64,000 nt of DNA from Desulforamulus hydrothermalis Lam5 = DSM 18033. Its GTDB lineage: Bacteria > Bacillota > Desulfotomaculia > Desulfotomaculales > Desulfotomaculaceae. The notes under the pieces were generated by a model. The model was not told the DNA's origin. It ran no database searches and saw nothing but the letters and a program-made list of their open reading frames with translations. The DNA lies in NCBI RefSeq assembly GCF_000315365.1, contig NZ_CAOS01000003.1, positions 186,001 to 250,000 on the forward strand, given 5' to 3'. Positions 26,838 through 35,211 of this stretch are shown here, one piece after another (position 1 is the stretch's first letter; each line of letters starts with the position of its first letter). The position numbers and the translations under genes were made by a program.

Positions 26838-27635
26838 TTATGTCCTCTGTCTGACAACTTCGTACAGCATGATGGCAGTGGCAATGGCCACATTGAGAGA
26901 TTCCGCCTGCCCGGGCATCGGAATGGTTACTTTCCGATGCCGGTATTCATAAACGGCCGGCTGTGGTCCGGAACCTTCGTTACCCACTACCAGAGCCAGC
27001 GGCCCGGTGAGGTCAGCCTGAAAAATCGGTTGCCCGCCCGCCGGATCTCCCACCACTAAAGTAATGCCGGCGGCTGCCAGGCAGTCCAGAGTAACCTTAA
27101 CATCTGCTGCGGTTACCACCGGCAGGTGGAACAAAGACCCCATGGTGGCCCGCAGGGTTTTCGGATTATAAAGATCTACCGTTCCTTTCAGTAAAACCAC
27201 CCCATCGGCACCGGCCGCATCCGCGGAACGGATGATGGTACCCAGATTGCCCGGATCCTGCACCCCGTCCACCGTTACCACCAGTGACGGCCGGGCTGCT
27301 GCCAGTAAATCCGGCAGCCGGTAATCAGGCTGCCAGAGCACCGCCAGTACCCCTTGAGGGGTTTCGGTGGCCGCCAGATCAGCCATTATACTTTCTGTCA
27401 CCTCAAACAGCTGGGCTCCCCTTTGTGACGCTTTAGCCAGCAAATGAGCCCCCCGTGGTGACTGAACAGCCTGGGCAGTATATACAAAACACTCGGTGCG
27501 CCAGTCACTGTGCAGCGCTTCCTCCACCAAACGGATACCCTCAACCACAAATTTTTTCTCTTTTTGCCGGAAGGCCCGTTGGGATAATTTGCGTATGTAC
27601 TTGATTTTCGGATTTTGGGCTGAAGTAAGCATCAT
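26838..27635 (-). CDS. TrmH/SpoU-family RNA 2'-O-methyltransferase
   Basis: 265 residues. An N-terminal substrate-binding domain (KKFVVEGIRLVEEAL) precedes the knotted SPOUT domain with motif 1 NLGTIIRSADAAGADGVVLL, motif 2 LVVGNEGSG and motif 3 IPMPGQAESLNVAIATAIML. Relatives methylate rRNA or tRNA ribose; the exact target is not readable here. The start overlaps the ktrA stop (ATATGATG), so it is coupled to the potassium uptake genes. MM at the start leaves 27635 or 27632 open. Confidence 0.88.
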   Translation of the reverse strand: MMLTSAQNPKIKYIRKLSQRAFRQKEKKFVVEGIRLVEEALHSDWRTECFVYTAQAVQSPRGAHLLAKASQRGAQLFEVTESIMADLAATETPQGVLAVLWQPDYRLPDLLAAARPSLVVTVDGVQDPGNLGTIIRSADAAGADGVVLLKGTVDLYNPKTLRATMGSLFHLPVVTAADVKVTLDCLAAAGITLVVGDPAGGQPIFQADLTGPLALVVGNEGSGPQPAVYEYRHRKVTIPMPGQAESLNVAIATAIMLYEVVRQRT

Positions 27636-28285
27636 ATCTCTACCGTTTCAAAAAGTTGTAGTTTTTCTGTTTTGCCAATTACAACCAGTACATCCCCGCT
27701 TTGAATCACCTGGTTAGCACCGGGGGAAATAATCATTTGGTCACCGCGCCGGATAGCCAGTATACTTACCCCGTATCTGTTTCTGGCTTCAGACTGGGCC
27801 AGGGTTTTATTCACAAACTGTGCAGGCGCCAGCATCTCCACCAGGCTGTAATCGGCCGACAAGGAAATCTGTTCCATCACATTTTTGGAAACCAAGGCAT
27901 GGGCCAGCTTAACACCCATATCCCGTTCCGGAAAAACCACCTTGTCTGCCCCTATGCGTTGCAATACCTTGCCATGCAGTTTGTTTTGTGCCTTAGCCAC
28001 CACATATTTTACACCCATTTCTTTCAATATTACAGTGGCCAGTATGCTGGCCTGTACATCCTGACCAATAGCCACCACCACCACATCAAAATTGCGGATA
28101 CCAACCGCCTTCAGGGCATGTTCGTCCAGAGCATCTATCTGTATTCCATGGGTTACATCTTCAATAATGTCATTAACACGTTCTTCGCTGTTATCCAAGG
28201 CCAAAACCTCATAACCCATTTTGGCCAGAGTCCGGGCGACACTGCTGCCAAAACGCCCCAGCCCGATCACTGCAAATTGTTTCAT
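27632..28285 (-). CDS. ktrA: Potassium uptake regulatory subunit KtrA/TrkA
   Basis: 217 residues. RCK_N Rossmann domain begins KQFAVIGLGRFGSSVARTL, with VLALDNSEERVNDI and VVVAIGQDVQASILATVILK. An RCK_C domain (SILAIRRGDQMIISPGANQ) follows from about residue 140. It is the cytoplasmic ring that gates KtrB in response to nucleotides; RCK_C domains of this family can bind c-di-AMP. It lies 12 bases after ktrB. Confidence 0.93.
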   Translation of the reverse strand: MKQFAVIGLGRFGSSVARTLAKMGYEVLALDNSEERVNDIIEDVTHGIQIDALDEHALKAVGIRNFDVVVVAIGQDVQASILATVILKEMGVKYVVAKAQNKLHGKVLQRIGADKVVFPERDMGVKLAHALVSKNVMEQISLSADYSLVEMLAPAQFVNKTLAQSEARNRYGVSILAIRRGDQMIISPGANQVIQSGDVLVVIGKTEKLQLFETVEI

Positions 28286-28297
28286 AAGAACAGCCTC

Positions 28298-29632
28298 CTA
28301 ACCAATAATAACCCGTTCCTCCGGATAGCGATACTTCTGTTTTCGCTTTTGCCGGACAGCCAGGGCAAAAGCAATGGTTAAGGGTCCCAGGCGCCCTAAA
28401 AACATTGTAATTATTATAATGATTTTGCCTGCTGCCGAAAGACCGGCGGTTAATCCTGCCGAAAGCCCCACCGTAGCTATGGCTGACACCACTTCAAACA
28501 TTATTTTAAGAAAATCTGCCTTTTCCGTAACGTCAAGCAATAAAGTTGCAAAAACCACCCAGCACAAGGCCAAAAAGACAACGCCCATCCCTTTATAAAT
28601 TTGTTCTTTAGGAATACGGCGGTTAAAGATCTCCGCATCCTCTTTGCCCCTGGCCAGGGAAATCACCGCTAAGCAAAGGATGCCAAAGGTGGTGGTTTTA
28701 ATGCCGCCGCCCGTAGAGCCCGGGGAAGCGCCGATAAACATCAGTATCATGATAAAAAATAAAGTAGCCGGTCGCATGGCCGCCACATCAACGGTATTAA
28801 AGCCGGCCGTACGGGGCGTTACCGCTTGAAACCAACTGGCCCAAAACTTGCCGCCGGCACTCAGGCCGGCCAACGTGTTATTATATTCCAGCATCAAAAA
28901 AACCGACATACCCAGCAGCAGTAAAATAACAGTAACCAAAAGCACTAGCTTGGTATGCAAACTTAACTTTTTTCTTTCCCGGTAACGCAGCAGGTCAGCC
29001 ATTACCGTAAAACCAAGACTACCCAATATAACAGTGCCGGTAACGGTAATATTCACCAGGGGGGCATCCACATACCCGGTCAGGCTGCGAAAATTGCCAA
29101 ACAAATCAAAACCGGCGTTATTGAAGGCTGAAATAGCATGAAACAGGCTGTAACCAATACCCCGGGCCAGCCCTAATTCCGGTACAAAACGCAGGGCCAG
29201 CAGCAGCGCTGCTGTCAGTTCTATAATAAGTGTCAGGGCAATTACCTGTTTAGCCAACCTGATAAGCCCGCTTAATTCAATTACATTAAGAGATTCCTGG
29301 ATTAACATGCGTTCTTGAAAGGTGACGCGATGCCCCAGCAGCAGCCAGAACATGACCGCCATGGTCATAAACCCCAACCCGCCCACTTGAATCAGGCTGA
29401 TGATCACCAGTTGACCGAAGGTACTCCAGTAGGTGCCGGTGTCCACCACCACCAAACCGGTCACACAAACGGCCGATGTGGCGGTAAAAAGTGCCGTTAA
29501 GAAATCAGTGGCGTGTCCGGCAGCGGATGACACAGGTAAAGTTAGCAGTACGGTACCAATTAAAATAACCACCAGAAAGCCACCAACCAGCACCCTGGGC
29601 GGATGGCTGAGAAGACCTTTCTTGGTTTGCAA
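28298..29632 (-). CDS. ktrB: Potassium transporter KtrB/TrkH
   Basis: 444-residue membrane protein with four selectivity-filter loops of the TrkH/KtrB family: ATSAVCVTGLV, FNNAGFDLFGNF, TPRTAGFNTVDVAA, and ATVGLSAGLT, plus GASPGSTGGGIKTTTFG. It imports K+ coupled to Na+. The start is TTG at 29632 (MQTKKGLLSHPPR), with AAGGG upstream. It forms a unit with ktrA and the SpoU-type methyltransferase. Confidence 0.93.
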   Translation of the reverse strand: MQTKKGLLSHPPRVLVGGFLVVILIGTVLLTLPVSSAAGHATDFLTALFTATSAVCVTGLVVVDTGTYWSTFGQLVIISLIQVGGLGFMTMAVMFWLLLGHRVTFQERMLIQESLNVIELSGLIRLAKQVIALTLIIELTAALLLALRFVPELGLARGIGYSLFHAISAFNNAGFDLFGNFRSLTGYVDAPLVNITVTGTVILGSLGFTVMADLLRYRERKKLSLHTKLVLLVTVILLLLGMSVFLMLEYNNTLAGLSAGGKFWASWFQAVTPRTAGFNTVDVAAMRPATLFFIMILMFIGASPGSTGGGIKTTTFGILCLAVISLARGKEDAEIFNRRIPKEQIYKGMGVVFLALCWVVFATLLLDVTEKADFLKIMFEVVSAIATVGLSAGLTAGLSAAGKIIIIITMFLGRLGPLTIAFALAVRQKRKQKYRYPEERVIIG

Positions 29633-29727
29633 ATGATTCCCTTCTTTCGGGTAAAAGAATTAACGTTTAAATTATATCAAATCTCACAGCAGTGGGTACC
29701 AATATCTGCAATAAATCAAAAAAGACA

Positions 29728-29753
29728 AAAGCATGGCGTTATGACCATGCTTT
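29728..29753 (-). terminator. Terminator after rplT
   Basis: AAAGCATGG/CCATGCTTT stem followed on the minus strand by TGTCTTTTTTG, ending the infC-rpmI-rplT operon. Confidence 0.85.
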
Positions 29754-29790
29754 ATTATTTATTGGTATACATGTTTTATATTCAGTGCTC

Positions 29791-30147
29791 TTAAGCTTGG
29801 TTGGCTTTTGCCACTTCCACCAATTGGCTGAAGGCCTTGGCATCGTTAACAGCCAGATCGGCCAGCATCTTGCGGTTAACTTCAACGCCGGCTTTTTTCA
29901 GACCGTTGATAAAACGGCTGTAGGTCAGGCCGTTCATACGGGTAGCGGCGTTAATACGAGCAATCCACAGTTTGCGGAAATCACGCTTTTTCTGACGGCG
30001 GTCTCTGTAAGCGTAAAACAGGGCTTTCATAACGGCCTGATTGGCCACCCTGAATAATTTGCTGCGGGAACCTCTGTAACCCTTAGCCAGTTTGAGAATT
30101 TTTTTATGTCTACGACGGGAAACCACACTGCTTTTAGCCCGTGGCAT
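29791..30147 (-). CDS. rplT: 50S ribosomal protein L20
   Basis: 118 residues. Typical basic N-terminus [20 protein letters not shown] and the [20 protein letters not shown] stretch. It is an assembly protein of the large subunit and, in Bacillus, the repressor of its own operon through the infC leader. AAAAGGAGG precedes the ATG. It is the third gene of infC-rpmI-rplT. Confidence 0.98.
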   Translation of the reverse strand: MPRAKSSVVSRRRHKKILKLAKGYRGSRSKLFRVANQAVMKALFYAYRDRRQKKRDFRKLWIARINAATRMNGLTYSRFINGLKKAGVEVNRKMLADLAVNDAKAFSQLVEVAKANQA

Positions 30148-30186
30148 GATAATAACCTCCTTTTACTTGAACAATATTAGCAGCGA

Positions 30187-30381
30187 TTAATAGGGCAGCA
30201 GTCTGCTCAGACGTCCGGCATCCGCCTCGCTGATGATTAAAGACTTGCGCAGGTTGCGCTTACGCTTGGCAGTCTTTTTACCAAGAATGTGGCTGTGAAA
30301 AGCGTGCCAGCCACGAATTTTGCCGGTGGCAGTTTTCTTAAATCTTTTAGCAGCACCGCGGTGGGTTTTAATTTTAGGCAT
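30187..30381 (-). CDS. rpmI: 50S ribosomal protein L35
   Basis: 64 residues, [20 protein letters not shown] with [22 protein letters not shown] codon directly precedes the ATG; the ATG at 30381 is the family start and has AAAGGAG at good spacing. It sits between infC and rplT. Confidence 0.98.
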   Translation of the reverse strand: MPKIKTHRGAAKRFKKTATGKIRGWHAFHSHILGKKTAKRKRNLRKSLIISEADAGRLSRLLPY

Positions 30382-30396
30382 CAAGGCAACTCCTTT

Positions 30397-30918
30397 CTAG
30401 TCCTGCTTATCATTTTTTGGTGCCAAAATCATAATCATATTCTTACCTTCCAGCTTAGCTTGCCTTTCCACAAGGCAGAGTTCTTTTAAATCTTCAGCCA
30501 GGCGGTCCAGTAATTTCTTGCCCAGTTCTGTATGAACAATTTCTCTGCCGCGGAACATAATGGTAACCTTTACTTTGTCACCGTCTTTCAAAAAACGCTC
30601 GGCATTTTTGGCCTTGACTATATAGTCATGTTCCTCAATACGGGGGCGCAGCTTTACCTCTTTTACTTGGATAATACGCTGCTTTTTCTTGGCCTCTTTT
30701 TCCCGTTTGCTTTGCTCGTATTTGAATTTGCCATAGTCCATAATACGGCAAACGGGGGGTTTGGCCTGGGGTGCCACTTCCACCAGATCCAGCTGACGTT
30801 CTTCGGCCAGCCGCAATGCTTCCTTTACAGACATGATACCCAGCTGGTTGTTGTCGGCATCTACCACCCGTACCTCGCGAGCTCGAATCTCCTCATTGAT
30901 GCGCTGCTCTTTCGAAAT
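30397..30918 (-). CDS. infC: Translation initiation factor IF-3, AUU start
   Basis: 173 residues. The ORF from the first conventional start (GTG, 30867) lacks the conserved N-terminus. Extending upstream gives SKEQRINEEIRAREVRVV in frame, starting at ATT (30916-30918). This ATT follows GGAGGTGAT, a near-perfect Shine-Dalgarno, at nine bases. AUU initiation of infC is established for E. coli and Bacillus and lets IF-3 limit its own synthesis. An N-terminal domain, a Lys-rich linker (KREKEAKKKQR) and the C-terminal domain VTIMFRGREIVHTELG are all present. Confidence 0.95.
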   Translation of the reverse strand: MSKEQRINEEIRAREVRVVDADNNQLGIMSVKEALRLAEERQLDLVEVAPQAKPPVCRIMDYGKFKYEQSKREKEAKKKQRIIQVKEVKLRPRIEEHDYIVKAKNAERFLKDGDKVKVTIMFRGREIVHTELGKKLLDRLAEDLKELCLVERQAKLEGKNMIMILAPKNDKQD

Positions 30919-31097
30919 ACATAATCACCTCCATAGTATTAAGTGGAACCAAATATAAAAGCGGGTGCAATACACCCGCTTACAGACGCAATACAACAAG
31001 CAACACTTATTGTATAACACCGTAACCTTACGAACCATGGTTGTAAGGTGAGAAGCGGCTGCTTCTTCTTCATCAAAAGCTGTTAACTTGTAACGCC
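30919..31097 (-). promoter_or_regulatory. infC leader with attenuator (L20-leader type)
   Basis: About 180-base leader ending in a strong hairpin GCGGGTG/CACCCGC (30961-30979) followed on the minus strand by TTTTATATTT, just before the infC RBS. In Bacillus the same operon is attenuated by L20 binding its leader. Function here is inferred from position and the terminator. Confidence 0.65.
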
Positions 31098-31103
31098 TAA
31101 AGT

Positions 31104-31132
31104 AATATACCATATCCTGCCCAATGAGTCAA
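31104..31132 (-). promoter_or_regulatory. Promoter of the infC operon
   Basis: Minus strand TTGACT, 17 bases, TATATT, between thrS and the infC leader. Confidence 0.75.
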
Positions 31133-31155
31133 GGATTTCGCATAAATTGAAGCGG

Positions 31156-33069
31156 TTACTGGAATATGGCCTTTTGTTTAATCTCGTCCTGAACCCTGGC
31201 GATAAACTCATCTACCGCCATGGCCCCGATATCTCCTTGGCCCCGCCGGCGAACCGCCACAGCGTTTTGTTCCATTTCACGGTCACCGATAACCAGCATA
31301 TAGGGGATTTTTTGCGTCTGGGCTTCCCTGATTTTATAGTTAATTTTTTCGTTTCTGGCATCTAATTCCACCCTGATGTCCAGGTCCTCCATCTTCTTAA
31401 CCAACTCTCCGGCATAGGCATGATGCCGGTCGGTAATGGGCATGACCCGTACTTGCACAGGCGCCAGCCAAACCGGAAAAGCGCCGGCAAAATGCTCGGT
31501 CAGGATCCCGATAAAACGTTCGATACTGCCAAACACCACGCGGTGAATCATTACCGGGCGGTGCTTCTGACCATCTTCCCCCACATAAGTCAAATCAAAT
31601 TTTTCAGGCATCTGAAAATCCAGCTGAATGGTGCCGCACTGCCAGGTACGGCCCAGACTGTCCTGCAGGTGGAAATCAATTTTCGGCCCGTAGAAGGCCC
31701 CGTCACCTTCGTTTACTTTATAAGACATGTTCTTGGCTGCCAGGGCATCCCGCAGAGAATTGGTGGCCACTTCCCACATTTCATCTGATCCCATGGATTT
31801 TTCCGGGCGGGTGGATAATTCAACATGATAGTTCAGACCAAAGGTGTTATAGAAGTAATCAAACAGGTCGATGACTCCGATAATCTCATCCTTAATTTGA
31901 CCGGGCAGCATGAAGATATGGGCGTCATCCTGGGTAAAGCAGCGTACCCGCATCAAGCCATGCAGTACGCCGGATAATTCATGGCGGTGCACCAGGCCCA
32001 GTTCAGCCAGCCGCAGCGGTAAATCACGGTAGCTGTGCAAGCTGGTTTTATACACCAGAATACTGCCGGGGCAGTTCATAGGTTTTACCGCATAATCGGC
32101 CTCATCAATTTTGGTGAAATACATGTTTTCTTTATAATGGGCCCAGTGGCCGGACTGTTCCCACAGACCGCGGTTTAATATAACAGGCGTGCGGATCTCC
32201 TGGTAGCCCCGTTTCTTGTGTTCCTGGCGCCAAAAGTTTTCCAGTTCATTGCGGATAATCATGCCTTTGGGATGGAAGAAAGGAAAGCCGGGACCTTCCT
32301 CCTGAATGCTGAACAAATCTAATTCCTGTCCCAGCTTGCGATGATCCCGCCGCTTGGCCTCCTCAATACGGAACAGGTACTCGTCCAGCATGGCTTTTTT
32401 GGGAAAACAAGTGCCATATATACGCTGCAACATTTTGTTTTTTTCATTGCCTCGCCAGTAGGCACCGGCAATGCTCATCAGCTTAACACTTTTAATGCGG
32501 CCGGTGGAAGGCACATGGGGGCCTGCACACAAATCTTCAAATTCTCCCTGCCGGTAACAAGAGATTACGGCATCCTCCGGCAGGTCATTAATAAGCTCAA
32601 CTTTGTAAGGCTCACCGCTTGTTTGGAAATGCGCCAGCGCCTCTTGCCGGGACAGTTCTACCCGCTCAAAAGGCAAATCCTCTTTAATGATTTTGTTCAT
32701 TTCCGCTTCAATTTGTTCTAATTGGGCCGGCGTAAAGGGCTGTGGCACATCAAAGTCATAATAAAAACCGTCTTGAATGGCCGGCCCGATGGCCAGTTTA
32801 GCCTGCGGGAACAGTCTTTTGACCGCCTGCGCCAGTATGTGGGCCGTACTGTGCCGGTAAACAGTCCTTCCTTCTTCATCTTGAAAGGTTAATAATTCTA
32901 CCACAGCATCTTGCTGCAGCGGGTAACGTAAATCAACCGTCTTACCGTTAACTTTGCCGGCCAGTGCCTCCCGGGCCAAACCCTGACTTATACCGGCAGC
33001 CACTTCCAGCACTGTGGTGCCGGCAGGATACTCCCGTACTGAGCCGTCTTTAAGGGTAACTTTAATCAT
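31156..33069 (-). CDS. thrS: Threonyl-tRNA synthetase
   Basis: 637 residues, complete. N-terminal TGS domain (MIKVTLKDGSVREYPAG), editing domain with HSTAHILAQAV and CAGPHVPSTG, class II core with CFTQDDAHIFMLPGQ, and motif 3 MIHRVVFGSIERFIGILTEH. The C-terminal anticodon-binding domain follows. ATG at 33069 has AAAGGAGAG upstream; twelve earlier in-frame codons overlap this RBS and are not part of the family. It is controlled by a T-box. Confidence 0.97.
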   Translation of the reverse strand: MIKVTLKDGSVREYPAGTTVLEVAAGISQGLAREALAGKVNGKTVDLRYPLQQDAVVELLTFQDEEGRTVYRHSTAHILAQAVKRLFPQAKLAIGPAIQDGFYYDFDVPQPFTPAQLEQIEAEMNKIIKEDLPFERVELSRQEALAHFQTSGEPYKVELINDLPEDAVISCYRQGEFEDLCAGPHVPSTGRIKSVKLMSIAGAYWRGNEKNKMLQRIYGTCFPKKAMLDEYLFRIEEAKRRDHRKLGQELDLFSIQEEGPGFPFFHPKGMIIRNELENFWRQEHKKRGYQEIRTPVILNRGLWEQSGHWAHYKENMYFTKIDEADYAVKPMNCPGSILVYKTSLHSYRDLPLRLAELGLVHRHELSGVLHGLMRVRCFTQDDAHIFMLPGQIKDEIIGVIDLFDYFYNTFGLNYHVELSTRPEKSMGSDEMWEVATNSLRDALAAKNMSYKVNEGDGAFYGPKIDFHLQDSLGRTWQCGTIQLDFQMPEKFDLTYVGEDGQKHRPVMIHRVVFGSIERFIGILTEHFAGAFPVWLAPVQVRVMPITDRHHAYAGELVKKMEDLDIRVELDARNEKINYKIREAQTQKIPYMLVIGDREMEQNAVAVRRRGQGDIGAMAVDEFIARVQDEIKQKAIFQ

Positions 33070-33105
33070 CTGCTTTCTCTCCTTTCGCATGCCTAACAAA
33101 AACAA

Positions 33106-33345
33106 AACCCGCCCCTGCTAATTCAGGGACGGGATCTATCCGCGGTTCCACCCTGGTTGGAGAACATATCTCCCACCTCAAAGGCAATAACGGCGCCGCA
33201 CCACCGGTTTGCTTACTGAGATTCAGCAAACTGCTCCGAGGTGGTTTTCTGTCAGCTGCATCGGGAAGCGCTTACAGCCCCGGCGCCTCCTCTCTGAACG
33301 ACCGTCCTGACCTACTTTTCCTCGTCATCGCATATATTCAGCTAC
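33106..33345 (-). promoter_or_regulatory. T-box leader of thrS
   Basis: Minus strand T-box GGTGGAACCGCGGATAG (33136-33152) followed by terminator stem CCCGTCCCTG/CAGGGGCGGG (33108-33133) and TTTTGTTTTTG. It presumably responds to uncharged tRNA-Thr. Confidence 0.93.
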
Positions 33346-33351
33346 GGCAAC

Positions 33352-33380
33352 ATTATATTGATACTGCTGTCAATTGTCAA
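33352..33380 (-). promoter_or_regulatory. Consensus promoter of the thrS leader
   Basis: Minus strand TTGACA, 17 bases, TATAAT: an exact consensus. The -35 box overlaps the last codons of the upstream DUF445 gene. Confidence 0.85.
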
Positions 33381-33982
33381 GCTGCCAGGTAAACAATGGC
33401 CACCTGCACCAGACCAATGATAAAACCTAATACGCCGCCAATGATTTCAATATGTTTTAATTCCCTGGCAGCCACTGATAAAATTATTTTTTCCAGGTAT
33501 TTAATATCATAGGCATTCAGCCGTTCCTCCACCAGCTGGGCCAGCCTCACTTTTTCAATGACGCTGCGGCCGGCCTGATCAACAATTTGGTTTATAACCT
33601 GAGGCATCTGTTTGTTCAGCATGTCCCCCATCATTTCCAAAATTACCGTTTTAATGGTAACAGGCACCCAGGGCGGGATACGGTCTACCACCATGTTGCG
33701 GATGGAATCGTTAGCCGAAAGCACAATTTTATCCAGCACCTCAGGGGATTTCATCTGGTTTATCAAATCTTCCACTTTTAACAGTTCTTTTTCCACCACT
33801 TCGCCGATGCTTCTGGCCAGTTCCGCCCTTCTTTTGGGTACTACCCCCTGAATAGTCCACGGCAGGCCCAAGATGTGTATGGGCCGGTACGGTTTAAAAA
33901 TAGCCTTTACCGCAATCAAGTTGGTTACCCAACCGATAAACGCCCCAATGACAGGTATCAGTATGGCCGTCCACCAATGCAT
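33377..33982 (-). CDS. DUF445 family membrane protein
   Basis: 201 residues. An N-terminal transmembrane segment (WWTAILIPVIGAFIGWVTN) with LIAVKAIFKPYRPIHILGLP is characteristic of DUF445/YheB-like proteins. A helical middle follows (VVPKRRAELARSIGEVVEKE), and a C-terminal hydrophobic segment (GGVLGFIIGLVQVAIVYLAA). The function is unknown. ATG at 33982 (MHWWTAIL) has GGAGG eleven bases upstream; the longer ORF start at 34018 is less likely. It lies between ytxC and thrS. Confidence 0.85.
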   Translation of the reverse strand: MHWWTAILIPVIGAFIGWVTNLIAVKAIFKPYRPIHILGLPWTIQGVVPKRRAELARSIGEVVEKELLKVEDLINQMKSPEVLDKIVLSANDSIRNMVVDRIPPWVPVTIKTVILEMMGDMLNKQMPQVINQIVDQAGRSVIEKVRLAQLVEERLNAYDIKYLEKIILSVAARELKHIEIIGGVLGFIIGLVQVAIVYLAA

Positions 33983-34061
33983 TTGGCAAATTACCTCCAA
34001 TTCGTCAATTGACGACATTAACTATATCAAAATGTACCGGCCGGTGCAAGAGCAGCCATAC

Positions 34062-34102
34062 AAAAAGGGTGTCGGTTGTCTTAGCAACAACCGGCACCCT
34101 TT
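34062..34102 (-). terminator. Terminator after ytxC
   Basis: AAAGGGTG..CGGTTGTTG pairs with CAACCG..CACCCTTT with a short loop, followed on the minus strand by TTTTGTATGG. It abuts the ytxC stop. Confidence 0.8.
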
Positions 34103-34103
34103 A

Positions 34104-35006
34104 TTATTGCTGCTGTTTTTGACATAATTGACAGCCGTTGCACTGGCTGACCCTGCCTTCAAAAACCTGCTTGACAGTGGCAATGGTATCCGCCACCATC
34201 CCGTTTTGGTCGCAGGATTCTCCATGGAAAATTATTTTTTTGGGAGCTATGGTAATCAAAGCGCTGATCAGCAAATCGTCATAATTTATTTCATGGTCAA
34301 TAATATCTAAAATAAATCCTTCCAAAAACTCGCTGCTGATAGGATAGTTTTGCGCATCAAAAAGCTTATAGGTTCCCTTGTCATTTATTAAAACATTAAC
34401 CAGCTCTGCCTTAGGCTCCTGAATTTCTACAAAATACTTGAGCAATTGTATAAATTCACGGTACTCCCGCTCCATTAAATAATCATCTACCGCTTGGTCT
34501 ACCGCTTCTTTAATTTCATTTAAGTATTCTTTAAGACGAAAATTAATAAAACCGTCAATAACTATACTGTCGTTTTGTTCCAAAAACTCCACCAGTTTTT
34601 TGATAATCAAATTTTTCCTGTCCAGGCGGTCCATTCTGCCCGGCAACACCCGTTCGCCGTTGGTATAGGACTGGGCATATTGGAAAATAACTTTCCGCTC
34701 ATCTTCATTAAAAAAATAATAATTTTCCCTAATAAAATCAGTTAAGATGGCCTTCTCCCAGTGATTTATTATTAAATCCGAAATAATATCGGCTACAAAA
34801 TGCCGGAACAGCAACTCATCATCATGACGCCTGCCACCGCACAGCGTTCCGTTAAAATTGCATGATAAAAAGGTAATATTACCCGCCGGTTTTTCGGTAA
34901 GTTTAATATTAATGTAATGACCTTCGTTCATGCTCAATTCCCGGCCCAGCAAGTTCTTTAACAGGTCGATATGCTGGGTGGCACCTATGGAGAGGCATTG
35001 ATTCAT
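34104..35006 (-). CDS. ytxC: Sporulation protein YtxC-like
   Basis: 300 residues. The sequence resembles the YtxC family of endospore formers: HYINIKLTEKPAGNITFLSC early, LFRHFVADIISDLIINHWE, and EREYREFIQLLKYFVEIQEP in the middle. The C-terminal region with FHGESCDQNGMVADTIATVK ends in CNGCQLCQKQQQ. Its molecular role in sporulation is not known. The ATG at 35006 has AAGGGGTGAT upstream; a GTG four codons earlier overlaps that site. The ytxC-DUF445-thrS neighbourhood fits an endospore-former chromosome. Confidence 0.72.
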   Translation of the reverse strand: MNQCLSIGATQHIDLLKNLLGRELSMNEGHYINIKLTEKPAGNITFLSCNFNGTLCGGRRHDDELLFRHFVADIISDLIINHWEKAILTDFIRENYYFFNEDERKVIFQYAQSYTNGERVLPGRMDRLDRKNLIIKKLVEFLEQNDSIVIDGFINFRLKEYLNEIKEAVDQAVDDYLMEREYREFIQLLKYFVEIQEPKAELVNVLINDKGTYKLFDAQNYPISSEFLEGFILDIIDHEINYDDLLISALITIAPKKIIFHGESCDQNGMVADTIATVKQVFEGRVSQCNGCQLCQKQQQ

Positions 35007-35211
35007 CTCCTCTATCACCCCTTCCTTTACTATTAGTATATGAGAGGTCTTATTTGGTATACTGGTGCAAAAACAGCGAAAAATTAAAGCTAAATTGATT
35101 TAATTGCAGTATAAGCAGAATCCGCTGTTGCTATCCCATGTAAAAAATATAGCAGAAACCTTACTATGGAGTAATTGAGGAAATTTGCTGTTCAGGCAGC
35201 CGTAGCTTAAA

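Noticed and set aside
27701-28381. 226-codon plus-strand ORF
   Set aside because: Antisense to ktrA and the end of ktrB; His/Tyr-rich composition typical of shadow frames.
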